Shown one piece after another: positions 18,974 to 27,293 of a stretch of DNA of 64,000 nt. Numbering within the stretch: position 1 is the stretch's first letter; each line of letters starts with the position of its first letter. This stretch comes from Desulfobotulus alkaliphilus. Its GTDB lineage: Bacteria; Desulfobacterota; Desulfobacteria; Desulfobacterales; ASO4-4. The notes below the pieces were generated by a model, which saw only the letters and a program-made list of their open reading frames with translations, did not search any database and was not told the DNA's origin. Location: contig NZ_VLLC01000017.1 in the NCBI RefSeq assembly GCF_007830435.1, forward strand, positions 1-64,000, written 5' to 3'. A program made the translations under genes and the position numbers.

Positions 18974-19298
18974 GTAATTATTCAGAACATTTTATCTTGA
19001 AAAATTGTTCATTAACTTCAGAATTTTGGTTCCAGACAAAGGCAATCGGGCTGTTTGTGAGTGACATTGCAATCGTTTCGGATCAGAGCGTCGCAGACCT
19101 GTGCGAAAGAAGCGGCAAACTGTCTGAGCCGCCACAAAGGCAGCGTACCAAGGTCTGCCATGGTAATCAAAAAGCTTATCCTGCCTGTGGCGGGGAGTTT
19201 TTGCCGCTTCCGCACAGGGCAAGAAGCTCCCGAATAAGATTGCGTCACGAACAAATGGCTCGGTTGTCTATACACCTGATTGAAAGTATTCAATTTGT
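18974..19298 (-). mobile_element. R1 MITE, copy C (diverged outer arms)
   Basis: The core 19062-19250 is nearly identical to the other copies, read in the opposite direction to copy A. The left end starts GTAATTATTCAG, but the outer arms differ from copy A, while left and right arms still resemble each other (GACAA...GTGAC), which suggests a distinct sub-family. The right boundary is approximate and no target duplication was found. It sits between the outer-membrane channel and adaptor genes of one operon. Confidence 0.7.
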
Positions 19299-19312
19299 CA
19301 AAGACAGACTTA

Positions 19313-19344
19313 AAGGCCCGCCCTGCGAAAGATTTTTACGGTAA
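19313..19344 (+). repeat. R2 fragment at the end of the channel gene (R2d)
   Basis: The bases AAGGCCCGCCCTGCGAAAG and the following TTTTTACGG resemble the inner part of R2 copy a near 21690. The fragment covers the stop codon of the outer-membrane channel gene, so its last residues may come from the repeat. Confidence 0.45.
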
Positions 19345-20763
19345 GGTGCCTGCAGGGTCAGCCGGCCGGCCTGCCCTCGCCCCTTCCTCCCACCACTGCC
19401 CTCCCAGGGCACGGTGCAAAGCGATACGCGCCTGCATACGGACAGCCTGCTGATTCACAAGGCGCTCCTCCAGATCCCGTATCCGGCTGCGGGCCGTCAG
19501 CACGGCATCAAAGTTATCTCCGCCCAGCCGGTAACGGCGCAGGGCTTCTTCCAGTGTCACACGGGCCGCATCCAGACGCAGGCCGGTCTCCCGTAAAAGG
19601 GCCTCCTGGCGTTCTTCCCGGACAAGGGCATCCTCCACCTCCCTGATGGCGGTCAGTACACTGCGCTCATAGGCCACCACCCTTTCACGGACCACAGCCT
19701 CGCTGCGTGCCACATTGGCCCTGCGCCGGCCTCCGTCAAAGACCGGTATGGCCAGACCCGCAGCCGCATCCAGAAGCCAGCCCTCCCCCAGAAGGGAGAG
19801 GCCCGCTGCGGTCAACCCGCCCCGGCCCGAAAGGGTAAGACCCGGAAGACGCAGGGCACGGGTGGCTTCCATATCCCAGCCCGCAGCCATCAGCCGGGCC
19901 TGGGCCGCACGTATATCCGGTCTTTTTTCAATAAGTTCAAGGGGCAGACCCGGAGCAGGCAGGGCAGGAAAGGAAATATCCCTGCCTTTTTCTGCCCCTT
20001 CCATGGAAAAATCCGATGCCGCCCTGCCCGTAAGAAGGGCCATGCGATGTTCCAGCAGACGCAGCTCTCCCTTAAGATCCGGAATACGGGATCCCACACC
20101 CAGCACCACTTCCTTCTGGCGCAGGATATCCAGAATGCCTGCCATGCCCCGGTTAAAACGGGCCTCCTCAATGGCCAGAAGGGCCTTTTCCTCGGCAAGC
20201 TGCCCTTGGGCAAGATCCATGAGAAAAAGGGTGTGTACATACAGAACCCAGGTATCTGCCACACTTGCGGCCACGGTCATGGCCGCAGCTTCCAGATCCC
20301 CGCGGGTGGCGCGGAAACGCTCGCCCTCTGCGGCGGATGCTGCTGCCACACGCCCCCAGATATCCACTTCATAACTGGCAGCAAGAAAGCTGTTGTAACG
20401 TTCCGTGGTCCGGACCTGACCGCTTTCACTGTTCCTTGCCCTCTGCTGCCCGGCTTCAGCACTGAAATCCAGATCCGGCCAGAAACCGGACCTTCCCGCT
20501 TCAAAACCGGCTGCTGCGGCATCCAGCCTTGCCAGGGCTTCACGGATATCCAGACTGGAACGCAGAGCCTCTTCCACAAGGCTATTGAGCTCACAACTCC
20601 CGAAACCTTCCCACCATTTCTCTGCGGGCAGAGCACCGAGGCCCCCTTCTGCGCCGTAGGTATCCGGCAGGCCCTGGGGCAGAATCTCCGGAAGATCCGG
20701 CTGCCTCACCCCGCAGCCCCAAAAAAACAGGACCGTCAGCAGTATACAGAACCGTCTGCTCAC
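19336..20763 (-). CDS. NodT/TolC-family outer-membrane efflux lipoprotein
   Basis: A lipobox (LTVLFFWGC) at about residues 9-17 marks an outer-membrane lipoprotein. The rest shows two repeats of the outer-membrane-factor fold, with long alpha-helical segments rich in Ala, Arg and Glu, for example EALRRYRLGGDNFDAVLTAR and YEVDIWGRV. This is the exit duct of the RND pump. Translation starts with GTG, not ATG, behind AGGGGGCAGAT. The thioesterase gene ends 9 bases upstream. A 428-base gap with R1 copy C and an R2 fragment separates it from the adaptor gene. Confidence 0.9.
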   Translation of the reverse strand: MSRRFCILLTVLFFWGCGVRQPDLPEILPQGLPDTYGAEGGLGALPAEKWWEGFGSCELNSLVEEALRSSLDIREALARLDAAAAGFEAGRSGFWPDLDFSAEAGQQRARNSESGQVRTTERYNSFLAASYEVDIWGRVAAASAAEGERFRATRGDLEAAAMTVAASVADTWVLYVHTLFLMDLAQGQLAEEKALLAIEEARFNRGMAGILDILRQKEVVLGVGSRIPDLKGELRLLEHRMALLTGRAASDFSMEGAEKGRDISFPALPAPGLPLELIEKRPDIRAAQARLMAAGWDMEATRALRLPGLTLSGRGGLTAAGLSLLGEGWLLDAAAGLAIPVFDGGRRRANVARSEAVVRERVVAYERSVLTAIREVEDALVREERQEALLRETGLRLDAARVTLEEALRRYRLGGDNFDAVLTARSRIRDLEERLVNQQAVRMQARIALHRALGGQWWEEGARAGRPADPAGTLP

Positions 20764-20772
20764 ATCTGCCCC

Positions 20773-21231
20773 CTAAAGGAAAAACATCCGGGAATGTGCC
20801 TTTGCCGCCAGCCGCATGCGACTGTCTCTGGCCTCGGCTTCCATCACAAGAAAACGGGCAGATTTTTCCACAAGGCTTACCCGTATATCAAAGCTGACAT
20901 CCCTGACCATCAGGGGGCGTAAAAAGGTGCCGTTCAGTTCCAGACTCACCGCAGCCCTGCCCGACTCAAGGATGGAAAAAGGTCCGAAAACATTGTCAAA
21001 GGCAGCCATGAGAAAGCCTCCCTGCAAAGACCCTGCGGGATTGGCCAGTTTTTTTTCATGCATGAATCTGCAGGAAAGGGAAGTATCCGGAACATACTCC
21101 GTAAACATGCCGCTCAGGGTCTCAAAGCAGGGAGGCAGGACAAAGCCCTCCCCCAGATTGCGGCCCATGCTTTCCAGCTTTTTTAAAATACCTTCATGGG
21201 AATTGATTTTTTCCTGCACAGCCTTCTCCAT
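20773..21231 (-). CDS. PaaI-like hotdog-fold thioesterase
   Basis: The 152-residue protein is a single hotdog domain of the PaaI/YdiI type. The segment NPAGSLQGGFLMAAFDNVFG corresponds to the conserved substrate-site helix, where HGG is common; here the His is replaced by Gln (LQGG). It is followed by NGTFLRP and the beta strands of the fold. Members hydrolyse acyl-CoA or aryl-CoA thioesters. Why it opens an RND efflux operon is not clear; a link to export of acyl or aromatic acids is possible. The ribosome site is weak. Confidence 0.75.
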   Translation of the reverse strand: MEKAVQEKINSHEGILKKLESMGRNLGEGFVLPPCFETLSGMFTEYVPDTSLSCRFMHEKKLANPAGSLQGGFLMAAFDNVFGPFSILESGRAAVSLELNGTFLRPLMVRDVSFDIRVSLVEKSARFLVMEAEARDSRMRLAAKAHSRMFFL

Positions 21232-21455
21232 TTTCCATATTTTTCAAGGCAGCCCCAAAATATCCATCCTTCTTTTACCCGATCTGATCAAAAATGCCAG
21301 AAGCGTCAAGTAAAGTTGGGTAAAGAAAGGGCCTTGCCAAAAAAGAAAGGAGGCGTTAAAGCTGCGGATGCAAAGGGCTTTTCAGGTGTATTATGGCCGA
21401 ATCCTGAATTGCAATTCATTAAAACGAGGACAACTTCATAGAAGGGAGAACACAG

Positions 21456-21605
21456 ATGTACAGATCCGAAACAGGCAGTCCGGAGCGAACAAAGGGCATG
21501 AAAACAGAAGAAGGTGGCTCCATATCAGAAAAAAGCTGTGACATCTACACAGACCCGGAAGAACTTCGCCTCATTGAACGGGCCTTGTCCGGTATCTCAC
21601 AATAA
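21456..21605 (+). CDS. Possible small protein of 49 residues
   Basis: An ATG 5 bases behind GAAGGGAGAACAC opens a 49-residue frame, polar and acidic, ending in the amphipathic segment PEELRLIERALSGISQ. It starts 224 bases from the divergent thioesterase gene and ends at the edge of an R2 copy. No family is recognised. The ribosome site and codon composition are reasonable, but such short frames arise by chance. The remaining part of 21232-21455 holds no feature. Confidence 0.35.
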   Translation: MYRSETGSPERTKGMKTEEGGSISEKSCDIYTDPEELRLIERALSGISQ

Positions 21606-21609
21606 AAAA

Positions 21610-21757
21610 TCTGATTACCACCCTGAGCTTATCCGCCCGTTGGCAGGCCCATGGTGCGCACTTTCATTCGGGCAGGTTTGAAGGCCTGCCCTGCGAAGGG
21701 TTTTTAGGTCCCTGTTTTAAGGGGCATCCCTTACAGGTGCCCGATTAACGGTGACGG
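21610..21757 (+). repeat. R2 repeat, copy a (right end missing)
   Basis: It starts with TCTGATTACCACCCTGAG, the R2 left end, and contains the inner hairpins CAGG...CCTG and GGGGCATCCC-TTACAGGTGCCC. The R2 right end is not found; the similarity ends before the sigma-54 activator stop at 21775. Confidence 0.65.
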
Positions 21758-21774
21758 CTTCAGCTAAAAACCCT

Positions 21775-24123
21775 TCAGTTTTCATTAAGAAGGCCGAATT
21801 TCTTCATTTTGGTAAACAGGGTCTTTCTGTGAATACCCAGACTTTCTGCCGCATTTTCCCTGTGCCACTGATGACGGTGCAGGGCTTCCACAATGAGCTT
21901 TTTCTCATAGGCATCCACCCTCGGAACAAGGGCCCCAACCTTTTCAGCCTCTCCCTCATCCTCGGCAAAACCCTCCCTTTCTCCCAGAAAATCAAGGTTC
22001 CCCAATGAGAGATAACGCTGCACCGCATTCTGCAGTTCCCGGACATTGCCCGGCCAGTCATGGCTGGAAAAGGCTTCGAGAAGCTTACCCGTCACCGGCG
22101 GAAGCACCCTGCCCGCACCATATTTATTGAAAAAATGATCCATGAGAAGGGGCAGATCCTCCTTGCGGTCCCTGAGGGCAGGAAGACGTATGGGAACAAT
22201 ATGGATTCTGTAGAAAAAATCTTCACGCATACGGTTTTCCCGCAGAAGATCGTAAAGATTTCTGTTGGTTGCGGCAATGACACGGATATCCGGTTTCAGG
22301 GTTTCCGTACCGCCCACAGGGGTGAATCCTGCCCCGTCCAGCGCCCTGAGCAGCTTGATCTGCATGGCCAGAGGAATTTCTCCGATTTCATCGAGAAAAA
22401 GCGTACCTCCGTCCGCAGCGGCAAGATATCCCTGCTTATCCCGGTCCGCCCCGGTAAAGGCCCCCTTCTTATGACCAAAAAAAGCACTCTCCGCAAGATT
22501 CTCACTGATGGCTCCGCAGTTAACGGCAACAAAGGGCCCCCGCACCCTTTCACTCATATCATGGATGGCTCTGGCCGTGAGTTCCTTGCCCGTACCGGAC
22601 TCCCCGTAAATGATCACACTGCTGCTGCCCGATGCGGCTTTAAGAATCCTTTCATAGACATCCTGCATCACCTGACTTTTTCCCACCAGTCCGCCAAAAT
22701 GCCAGCGCTCCTGCATGGCGGAACGGAGCCGCCTGTTTTCTTCCCGCAGGCTTTCTTCCCTTATCATCAGGGCGGATTCGGCAGCTTTCCTTTCCGTAAT
22801 ATCCATAAAAACAGCCTGTACCCGACCAACGGTACCATCAAAGGAAGCAAGGGGTGCATAAATCACCTCATACCAGCGGCCCTCTTCGGGAAAAAAAACC
22901 TCCTTACGCACGGTCTCACCGGCAAAGACCCTTCCCACGGGACAGCCCGTGCAGGGTTTTTTACGCTTATAAAAAATGGAATAGCAGTATTCACCCTCAG
23001 GATTGTACCCGGACTGTGAAACCAGACGGTGGTTGGCAAAAATCACCCTGCCCTTGATATCCCTTACAAAAACAGGACCGGGGAGATGATTGACAATGGC
23101 TGCAAGCTGAGCTTCCCGCTCATGCAGAAGATTTCTCGCCTTCTTGGCTTCCGTGATATCCATGAAAGAGGCAACGCTCATCAGCGAACCTTCAACCATA
23201 CCCACCTTCATGAGGATATCTTTGATTTCTCCCTTCCGGTTCAGAAACTGACACTCATACACGGAAGGTGCCCGCCCCGGTTCCGTGCGCCGCCACACAT
23301 GGTAGTTTTCCATGCGTTTGACATCTTCGGGAACCACAAAATCCTTCCATTTTTTCCTGCCAAGGATTTCCTCGCGGGTATAGCCTGTCATCTTTTCAAA
23401 GGTGGCATTACAGAAACGGATGTATTCATTGTTCTCAATGAGGATGGTTCCTGTCCCTGTGTTCTCAAGCACGCCTGCGTAACGGGCCTCTGCCATGCGC
23501 AGGGCCTCTTCCACCCTTTCCCGTTCCAGCTTCTGGTGCAGATGATCAATGCCGCTGGCCACATCACCGGCAAGGTTTGACAGAAGAAGGCATTCCCTCT
23601 CCCCGAAGGCCCCTTTGGCGAAGGAATAAAGGGTCAGGGCGCCAATGGGCTTTTTCCGTCCTTCCACAATAAGGGGAATACTCAAAACAGAGCGGAAACC
23701 ATGCTCCACCGCTGCCAGAATCCACTCCTCTGAAGAACCACGGGAAGAACTCTCCAGCTCCCGGTTCAGAAAAGTCTTCCCCGTACGTGTGGCACTCCCC
23801 GTTGGTGTGCCGGAACCCGGCCCCGTCTCCGCCCATGAAACCTGCATGTTTTCCAGATAATCCTTCCCATCCCCCCAGCAGGCCACCTTACGGACGGACA
23901 GACCTTCATCCTCTTCCCTATACCCTACCCAGCAGAGGGCATAGCCGCCCATGGCCACCAGTGCCATACAGATTTCCCGCAGAAGATAGGACTCGTCGCT
24001 GGCCTTCAGAAGGGCATGGTTGCAACGCCTCAAAAAAATAACGAGGGTCTCCAGATCCTTCAGGGCCAAAGACTTTTCCTTTCCTTTTCCAGACACCATA
24101 TCCGCATATTCTTCCCAGTTCAT
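21775..24123 (-). CDS. Sigma-54-dependent activator with GAF and two PAS domains
   Basis: The N-terminal GAF domain (about 30-200) is followed by two PAS domains (about 215-330 and 335-450), so the protein senses a small ligand or redox state; the second PAS has CTGCPVGRVFAGE, a Cys pair that could bind a metal. The AAA+ domain contains GESGTGKE, the GAFTGA loop that contacts sigma-54, and the Walker B GGTLFLDEIGE. A Fis-type helix-turn-helix closes the protein (about 735-780). There is no receiver domain. Targets are unknown; the beta-oxidation operon lies on the same strand about 1 kb upstream of this gene and is a candidate. Confidence 0.92.
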   Translation of the reverse strand: MNWEEYADMVSGKGKEKSLALKDLETLVIFLRRCNHALLKASDESYLLREICMALVAMGGYALCWVGYREEDEGLSVRKVACWGDGKDYLENMQVSWAETGPGSGTPTGSATRTGKTFLNRELESSSRGSSEEWILAAVEHGFRSVLSIPLIVEGRKKPIGALTLYSFAKGAFGERECLLLSNLAGDVASGIDHLHQKLERERVEEALRMAEARYAGVLENTGTGTILIENNEYIRFCNATFEKMTGYTREEILGRKKWKDFVVPEDVKRMENYHVWRRTEPGRAPSVYECQFLNRKGEIKDILMKVGMVEGSLMSVASFMDITEAKKARNLLHEREAQLAAIVNHLPGPVFVRDIKGRVIFANHRLVSQSGYNPEGEYCYSIFYKRKKPCTGCPVGRVFAGETVRKEVFFPEEGRWYEVIYAPLASFDGTVGRVQAVFMDITERKAAESALMIREESLREENRRLRSAMQERWHFGGLVGKSQVMQDVYERILKAASGSSSVIIYGESGTGKELTARAIHDMSERVRGPFVAVNCGAISENLAESAFFGHKKGAFTGADRDKQGYLAAADGGTLFLDEIGEIPLAMQIKLLRALDGAGFTPVGGTETLKPDIRVIAATNRNLYDLLRENRMREDFFYRIHIVPIRLPALRDRKEDLPLLMDHFFNKYGAGRVLPPVTGKLLEAFSSHDWPGNVRELQNAVQRYLSLGNLDFLGEREGFAEDEGEAEKVGALVPRVDAYEKKLIVEALHRHQWHRENAAESLGIHRKTLFTKMKKFGLLNEN

Positions 24124-24329
24124 TTGATTCTATCCATTAAGCAGGTCGGGGTTACAGGATTCAGTGCAGCGCAGGTGAGCGCTGCCAGACTGTTTTCAGA
24201 TTCTCCCGGAATTTTCCCTCCCGTCATGGAAGCTGAAAAATCTATCCGGAACGCCACCAGACCATCCGCCGCACCAAAGAACATTGTTTTTTGGCATCAA
24301 ACCCCATAAAAAACAAAAATGCAAGGGTC

Positions 24330-24376
24330 TAAAAAAAAAAGAAACCCCGCAGCCTCATCATGATCTGCAGGGTTTC
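24330..24376 (-). terminator. Rho-independent terminator
   Basis: On the minus strand GAAACCCTGCAG, a loop and CTGCGGGGTTTC are followed by a run of T. It ends the transcript of the small gene at 24520-24927. The rest of 24124-24519 shows no further feature. Confidence 0.8.
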
Positions 24377-24519
24377 ATATCTGCCGGGGTTCCCCTTACC
24401 TGGCTTCCGGTATAACAAATGCGGATATTTCGACTGACGATTTCATTATAAAAAATCAGGCTTGCTGTTCTCTCAGAAAAGGGATCCTCTTCAAAAACAT
24501 CTGCTGCGTATTTCTTCCT

Positions 24520-24927
24520 CTATCCCCAGCTCCACTGGTACACGGTCAGGGCATGCTCTGCATCTTCTATGCTGGCATAAAAATTGGGGGAGACCTGTTT
24601 TCTTTTAAGGCTGCTGGCCAGCTCTTCACGCAGAAACTCATCGGATGTATAACGGGTAACCCCCGCATAAAAATGCTCCATCAGACGGTTGACCATACTG
24701 GCATAGGCATCCATCAGTTCCTGCCTGATGGTAAAGTTTTCATAATTCACAATGGCATTCACACGGTCTTTAAGATGTGAAAGCTGTTCAGCAACAAGAA
24801 ATTCAATACGTTGGATATCCCTTAGGCTTTCGATACTGTAGTTTTCAAAATTTACATAAAAACGATTTTTATCCGCATCATAGCGGAAACGCTTTTCCAG
24901 GGAGTCTTTTTGATCGGGAAGAGTCAT
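24520..24927 (-). CDS. Stand-alone protein like the C-terminal end of acyl-CoA:acetate CoA-transferases
   Basis: The 135 residues resemble, from about 25 to 105, the last part of single-chain acyl-CoA:acetate/3-ketoacid CoA-transferases: a NFENYSIESLRDI region, then AIVNYENFTI and the GVTRYTSDEFLREEL segment. The catalytic CoA-transferase core is absent, so it cannot be a transferase by itself. The family likeness is from memory and needs a profile search. Start ATG has TGAGG in front. It is flanked by two terminators and so is transcribed alone. A regulatory or subunit role is possible; the function is unknown. Confidence 0.55.
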   Translation of the reverse strand: MTLPDQKDSLEKRFRYDADKNRFYVNFENYSIESLRDIQRIEFLVAEQLSHLKDRVNAIVNYENFTIRQELMDAYASMVNRLMEHFYAGVTRYTSDEFLREELASSLKRKQVSPNFYASIEDAEHALTVYQWSWG

Positions 24928-25041
24928 GGCAGCCTCACTTTATAAAAATTAAAGGCATGGGGCACAATACAGCAAACGGGTGCTTCTTGAGTTAATTAAA
25001 CCTGCTTAAAAATTTCTTTTATTAAGAGACACGCCAGTGAG

Positions 25042-25088
25042 GAAAAAGGTTGCAGGAGGAGCACGCCTCCCGCCTGCAACCTTTTTTA
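25042..25088. terminator. Strong bidirectional terminator
   Basis: AAAAAGGTTGCAGG and CCTGCAACCTTTTTT frame a GC-rich inner stem, with A-run and T-run on either side. It lies downstream of the OFA transporter and so closes the beta-oxidation operon. Confidence 0.85.
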
Positions 25089-25146
25089 TAAGACCTGCTT
25101 CAGGTAAAACGGATGCCCTTTCATCCGTCTTTTAAAGAGTTTAAAT

Positions 25147-26394
25147 CTAGGAGGATGCATGCACCCTTTTCTCAACGGAAACTGGCTGGCGGGGAGGCTT
25201 GGTGGTAAAGGCCAGAACGGCACCCACAGCACAGAGAACCGCTGCCACCATGAAGGCTGCAGTGTAACCCAGCTGAACGGAAAAACGGGGAGCGAACATG
25301 GCAGCCACGCCGTAGGAAAGGAAAACGATACCGTAGTTGTTGCCCACGTTCTTGGTACCGTACCAGTCCGTTACAACGGAAGGTGTTGTGGAAAGATAGC
25401 CACCGAAACAGAAGCCAACGATACAGGTGGCAATCAGATAGGTGGCATAATTCATGGGAACAAGGGACATGAAGAGCATGACCACCACAAAACCTGCGGA
25501 CATGAGTGCCAGAGACTGCATGCGGCCGATGCGGTCGGAAATGGCGCCCCAGCCAAAACGCCCCAAAGCATTGAAAAGGGATATGGTGACAACGGCATTA
25601 CCCGCCTGGGCAAGGCTGAGACCGACAAGATCCATACCGATATTGGCAGCAATGGCAATAACCATAAGGCCAGCAGCCGCACCAAAGAAATAAATCAGGG
25701 TCAGGGAGTAAAACTGGGGCGTACGCATCATTTCTGAAGGCGTATACTGCTTTGCAGACTGGGTCACCTTGCCGGTCTGGGCAACCCCCTCCTTGGGAGG
25801 GGTATATCCCGGAGGTACATAACCTGCGGGCGGCTGCACCATGAAAAAGGCACCAATCACAATGAGAACCCCATAGGCAACCCCAAGATACATAAAGGAT
25901 TCCGACACACCCACATTATTGATGAGCCAGACGATGACAGGCTTGAGTGCCATCCCCCCCACACCCACAAAGGCCAGGTTAAGACCGGTAACAAAGCCAC
26001 GCCTGTCCGGGAACCACTTGGCGCAGGTGGCTACGGGAACCACGTAAACGGCACCCATGGCAAAACCCGTGATAAAACCGTAGGTCAGATACATCCCCAT
26101 GATGGAAACGGATTGTCCCGCAAGGAAAACACCCATACCCGCAACAATACCACCAACAATGGCCACATTTCTGGGCTTGAGCTTGTCCTGCACCCTCCCT
26201 GCCACCAGTACGGCAATGGTGAAGGAAACCATGGTCACCGAGAAGGTGAAGACCACATCGCCCCTGTCCCATCCGAATTTTTCAATCAAAGCGGAGTTAA
26301 AAAGACTCCAGGTATAAACCGCACCGAGAATGGCCTGCATGAGACAGGCACCCGCAACGACCAGCCAACGATTGAACAAAGTCTTTTCCTGCAT
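25147..26394 (-). CDS. OFA-family MFS transporter (oxalate/formate antiporter-like)
   Basis: The protein has 12 hydrophobic helices with a central loop near residue 205. The opening NRWLVVAGACLMQAILGAVY and the YTWSLFN segment are typical of the oxalate/formate-antiporter (OxlT/YhjX) group of the major facilitator superfamily, which moves small carboxylates. AAGGGGGAAACC before the ATG at 26394 sets the start. It is the last gene of the beta-oxidation operon, so its natural substrate is probably a short organic acid taken up or released by that pathway. Substrate and direction cannot be read from sequence. Confidence 0.85.
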   Translation of the reverse strand: MQEKTLFNRWLVVAGACLMQAILGAVYTWSLFNSALIEKFGWDRGDVVFTFSVTMVSFTIAVLVAGRVQDKLKPRNVAIVGGIVAGMGVFLAGQSVSIMGMYLTYGFITGFAMGAVYVVPVATCAKWFPDRRGFVTGLNLAFVGVGGMALKPVIVWLINNVGVSESFMYLGVAYGVLIVIGAFFMVQPPAGYVPPGYTPPKEGVAQTGKVTQSAKQYTPSEMMRTPQFYSLTLIYFFGAAAGLMVIAIAANIGMDLVGLSLAQAGNAVVTISLFNALGRFGWGAISDRIGRMQSLALMSAGFVVVMLFMSLVPMNYATYLIATCIVGFCFGGYLSTTPSVVTDWYGTKNVGNNYGIVFLSYGVAAMFAPRFSVQLGYTAAFMVAAVLCAVGAVLAFTTKPPRQPVSVEKRVHASS

Positions 26395-26484
26395 GGTTTC
26401 CCCCTTGGTTTGCAACTTGATTGATGAGGCAGAAGAGCTGCACCGGACTTCTCAGGCTCTCCGCAACCCGCTGAAAAACATTTT

Positions 26485-27270
26485 TCAACGGGTTTTGCTG
26501 AATACGGCTTTACGTTTTTCAAGGAAGGCTGACGTTCCTTCCTTTGCATCCGGGCTGGCAAAGCAGAGACCAAAGGCCTCCTTTTCCATATACGAACCCG
26601 AAATCAGATCCACCTCAATACCCCTGTGAACGGCAGCCTTGGCCAGAGCGATGGCTGCGGGCCCCATGGCTGCGATGGTTGCGGCTGTTTTCTGCGCCTC
26701 CTCCATCAACTGCTCCGGGGGCAGCACACGGTTGACCAGACCCAGCGCCTTTGCTTCTTCCGCCTTAATGCGCTTTGCCGTAAAAATCAGCTCCATGGCC
26801 ATGGCCGCCCCCACCCGCCTTGCCAGACGCTGGGTTCCCCCAAAGCCGGGAATGAGGCCAAGGGTTTCTTCGGGAAGACCGAACATGGCTTTTTCCGAGG
26901 CATAGATAAAATCACAGGCCAAAGCCAGCTCACACCCGCCGCCCAGGGCAAAGCCATTGACAACGGCGATGACGGGCATGGGAAGGAGGGCAATTTTTGC
27001 CATCATGGACTGGCCCGCATCGGCAAAAATCCTTGCTGAAAAACTGTCCATGTGGGCAAGTTCAGAAATATCCGCACCCGCCACAAAGGCCTTGTCTCCG
27101 GCACCTGTAAGGAGAACCACCCGCACGCCATCATCTGCGGCAAGGGCATCAAACAGGACATTCAGCTCAGAAATCAGTTCCGCATTCAGGGCGTTCAGGG
27201 CCTTGGGACGGTTCAGGGTAATGCGGACAATCCCTTCTTCTTTTTCATAAATCAGATTCTTGAATTCCAT
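26485..27270 (-). CDS. Enoyl-CoA hydratase (crotonase)
   Basis: This 261-residue protein is a normal-length crotonase that adds water to trans-2-enoyl-CoA. The oxyanion-hole segments are AFVAGADISEL and GFALGGGCELALACDF. Both catalytic Glu residues of classical hydratases are present, in GGGCELA and in LPEETLGLIPGFGGTQRL. AAAGGATGAAAC precedes the ATG. It lies 23 bases after the second crotonase-like gene of the operon, and provides the hydration step between acyl-CoA dehydrogenase and 3-hydroxyacyl-CoA dehydrogenase. Confidence 0.92.
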   Translation of the reverse strand: MEFKNLIYEKEEGIVRITLNRPKALNALNAELISELNVLFDALAADDGVRVVLLTGAGDKAFVAGADISELAHMDSFSARIFADAGQSMMAKIALLPMPVIAVVNGFALGGGCELALACDFIYASEKAMFGLPEETLGLIPGFGGTQRLARRVGAAMAMELIFTAKRIKAEEAKALGLVNRVLPPEQLMEEAQKTAATIAAMGPAAIALAKAAVHRGIEVDLISGSYMEKEAFGLCFASPDAKEGTSAFLEKRKAVFSKTR

Positions 27271-27293
27271 GTTTCATCCTTTTTCCATAGTAT

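Noticed and set aside
24928-25040. Sigma-54 promoter before the CoA-transferase-tail gene (AGCAC...TTGCT)
   Set aside because: The spacing is one base short and the GG of the -24 element is missing.
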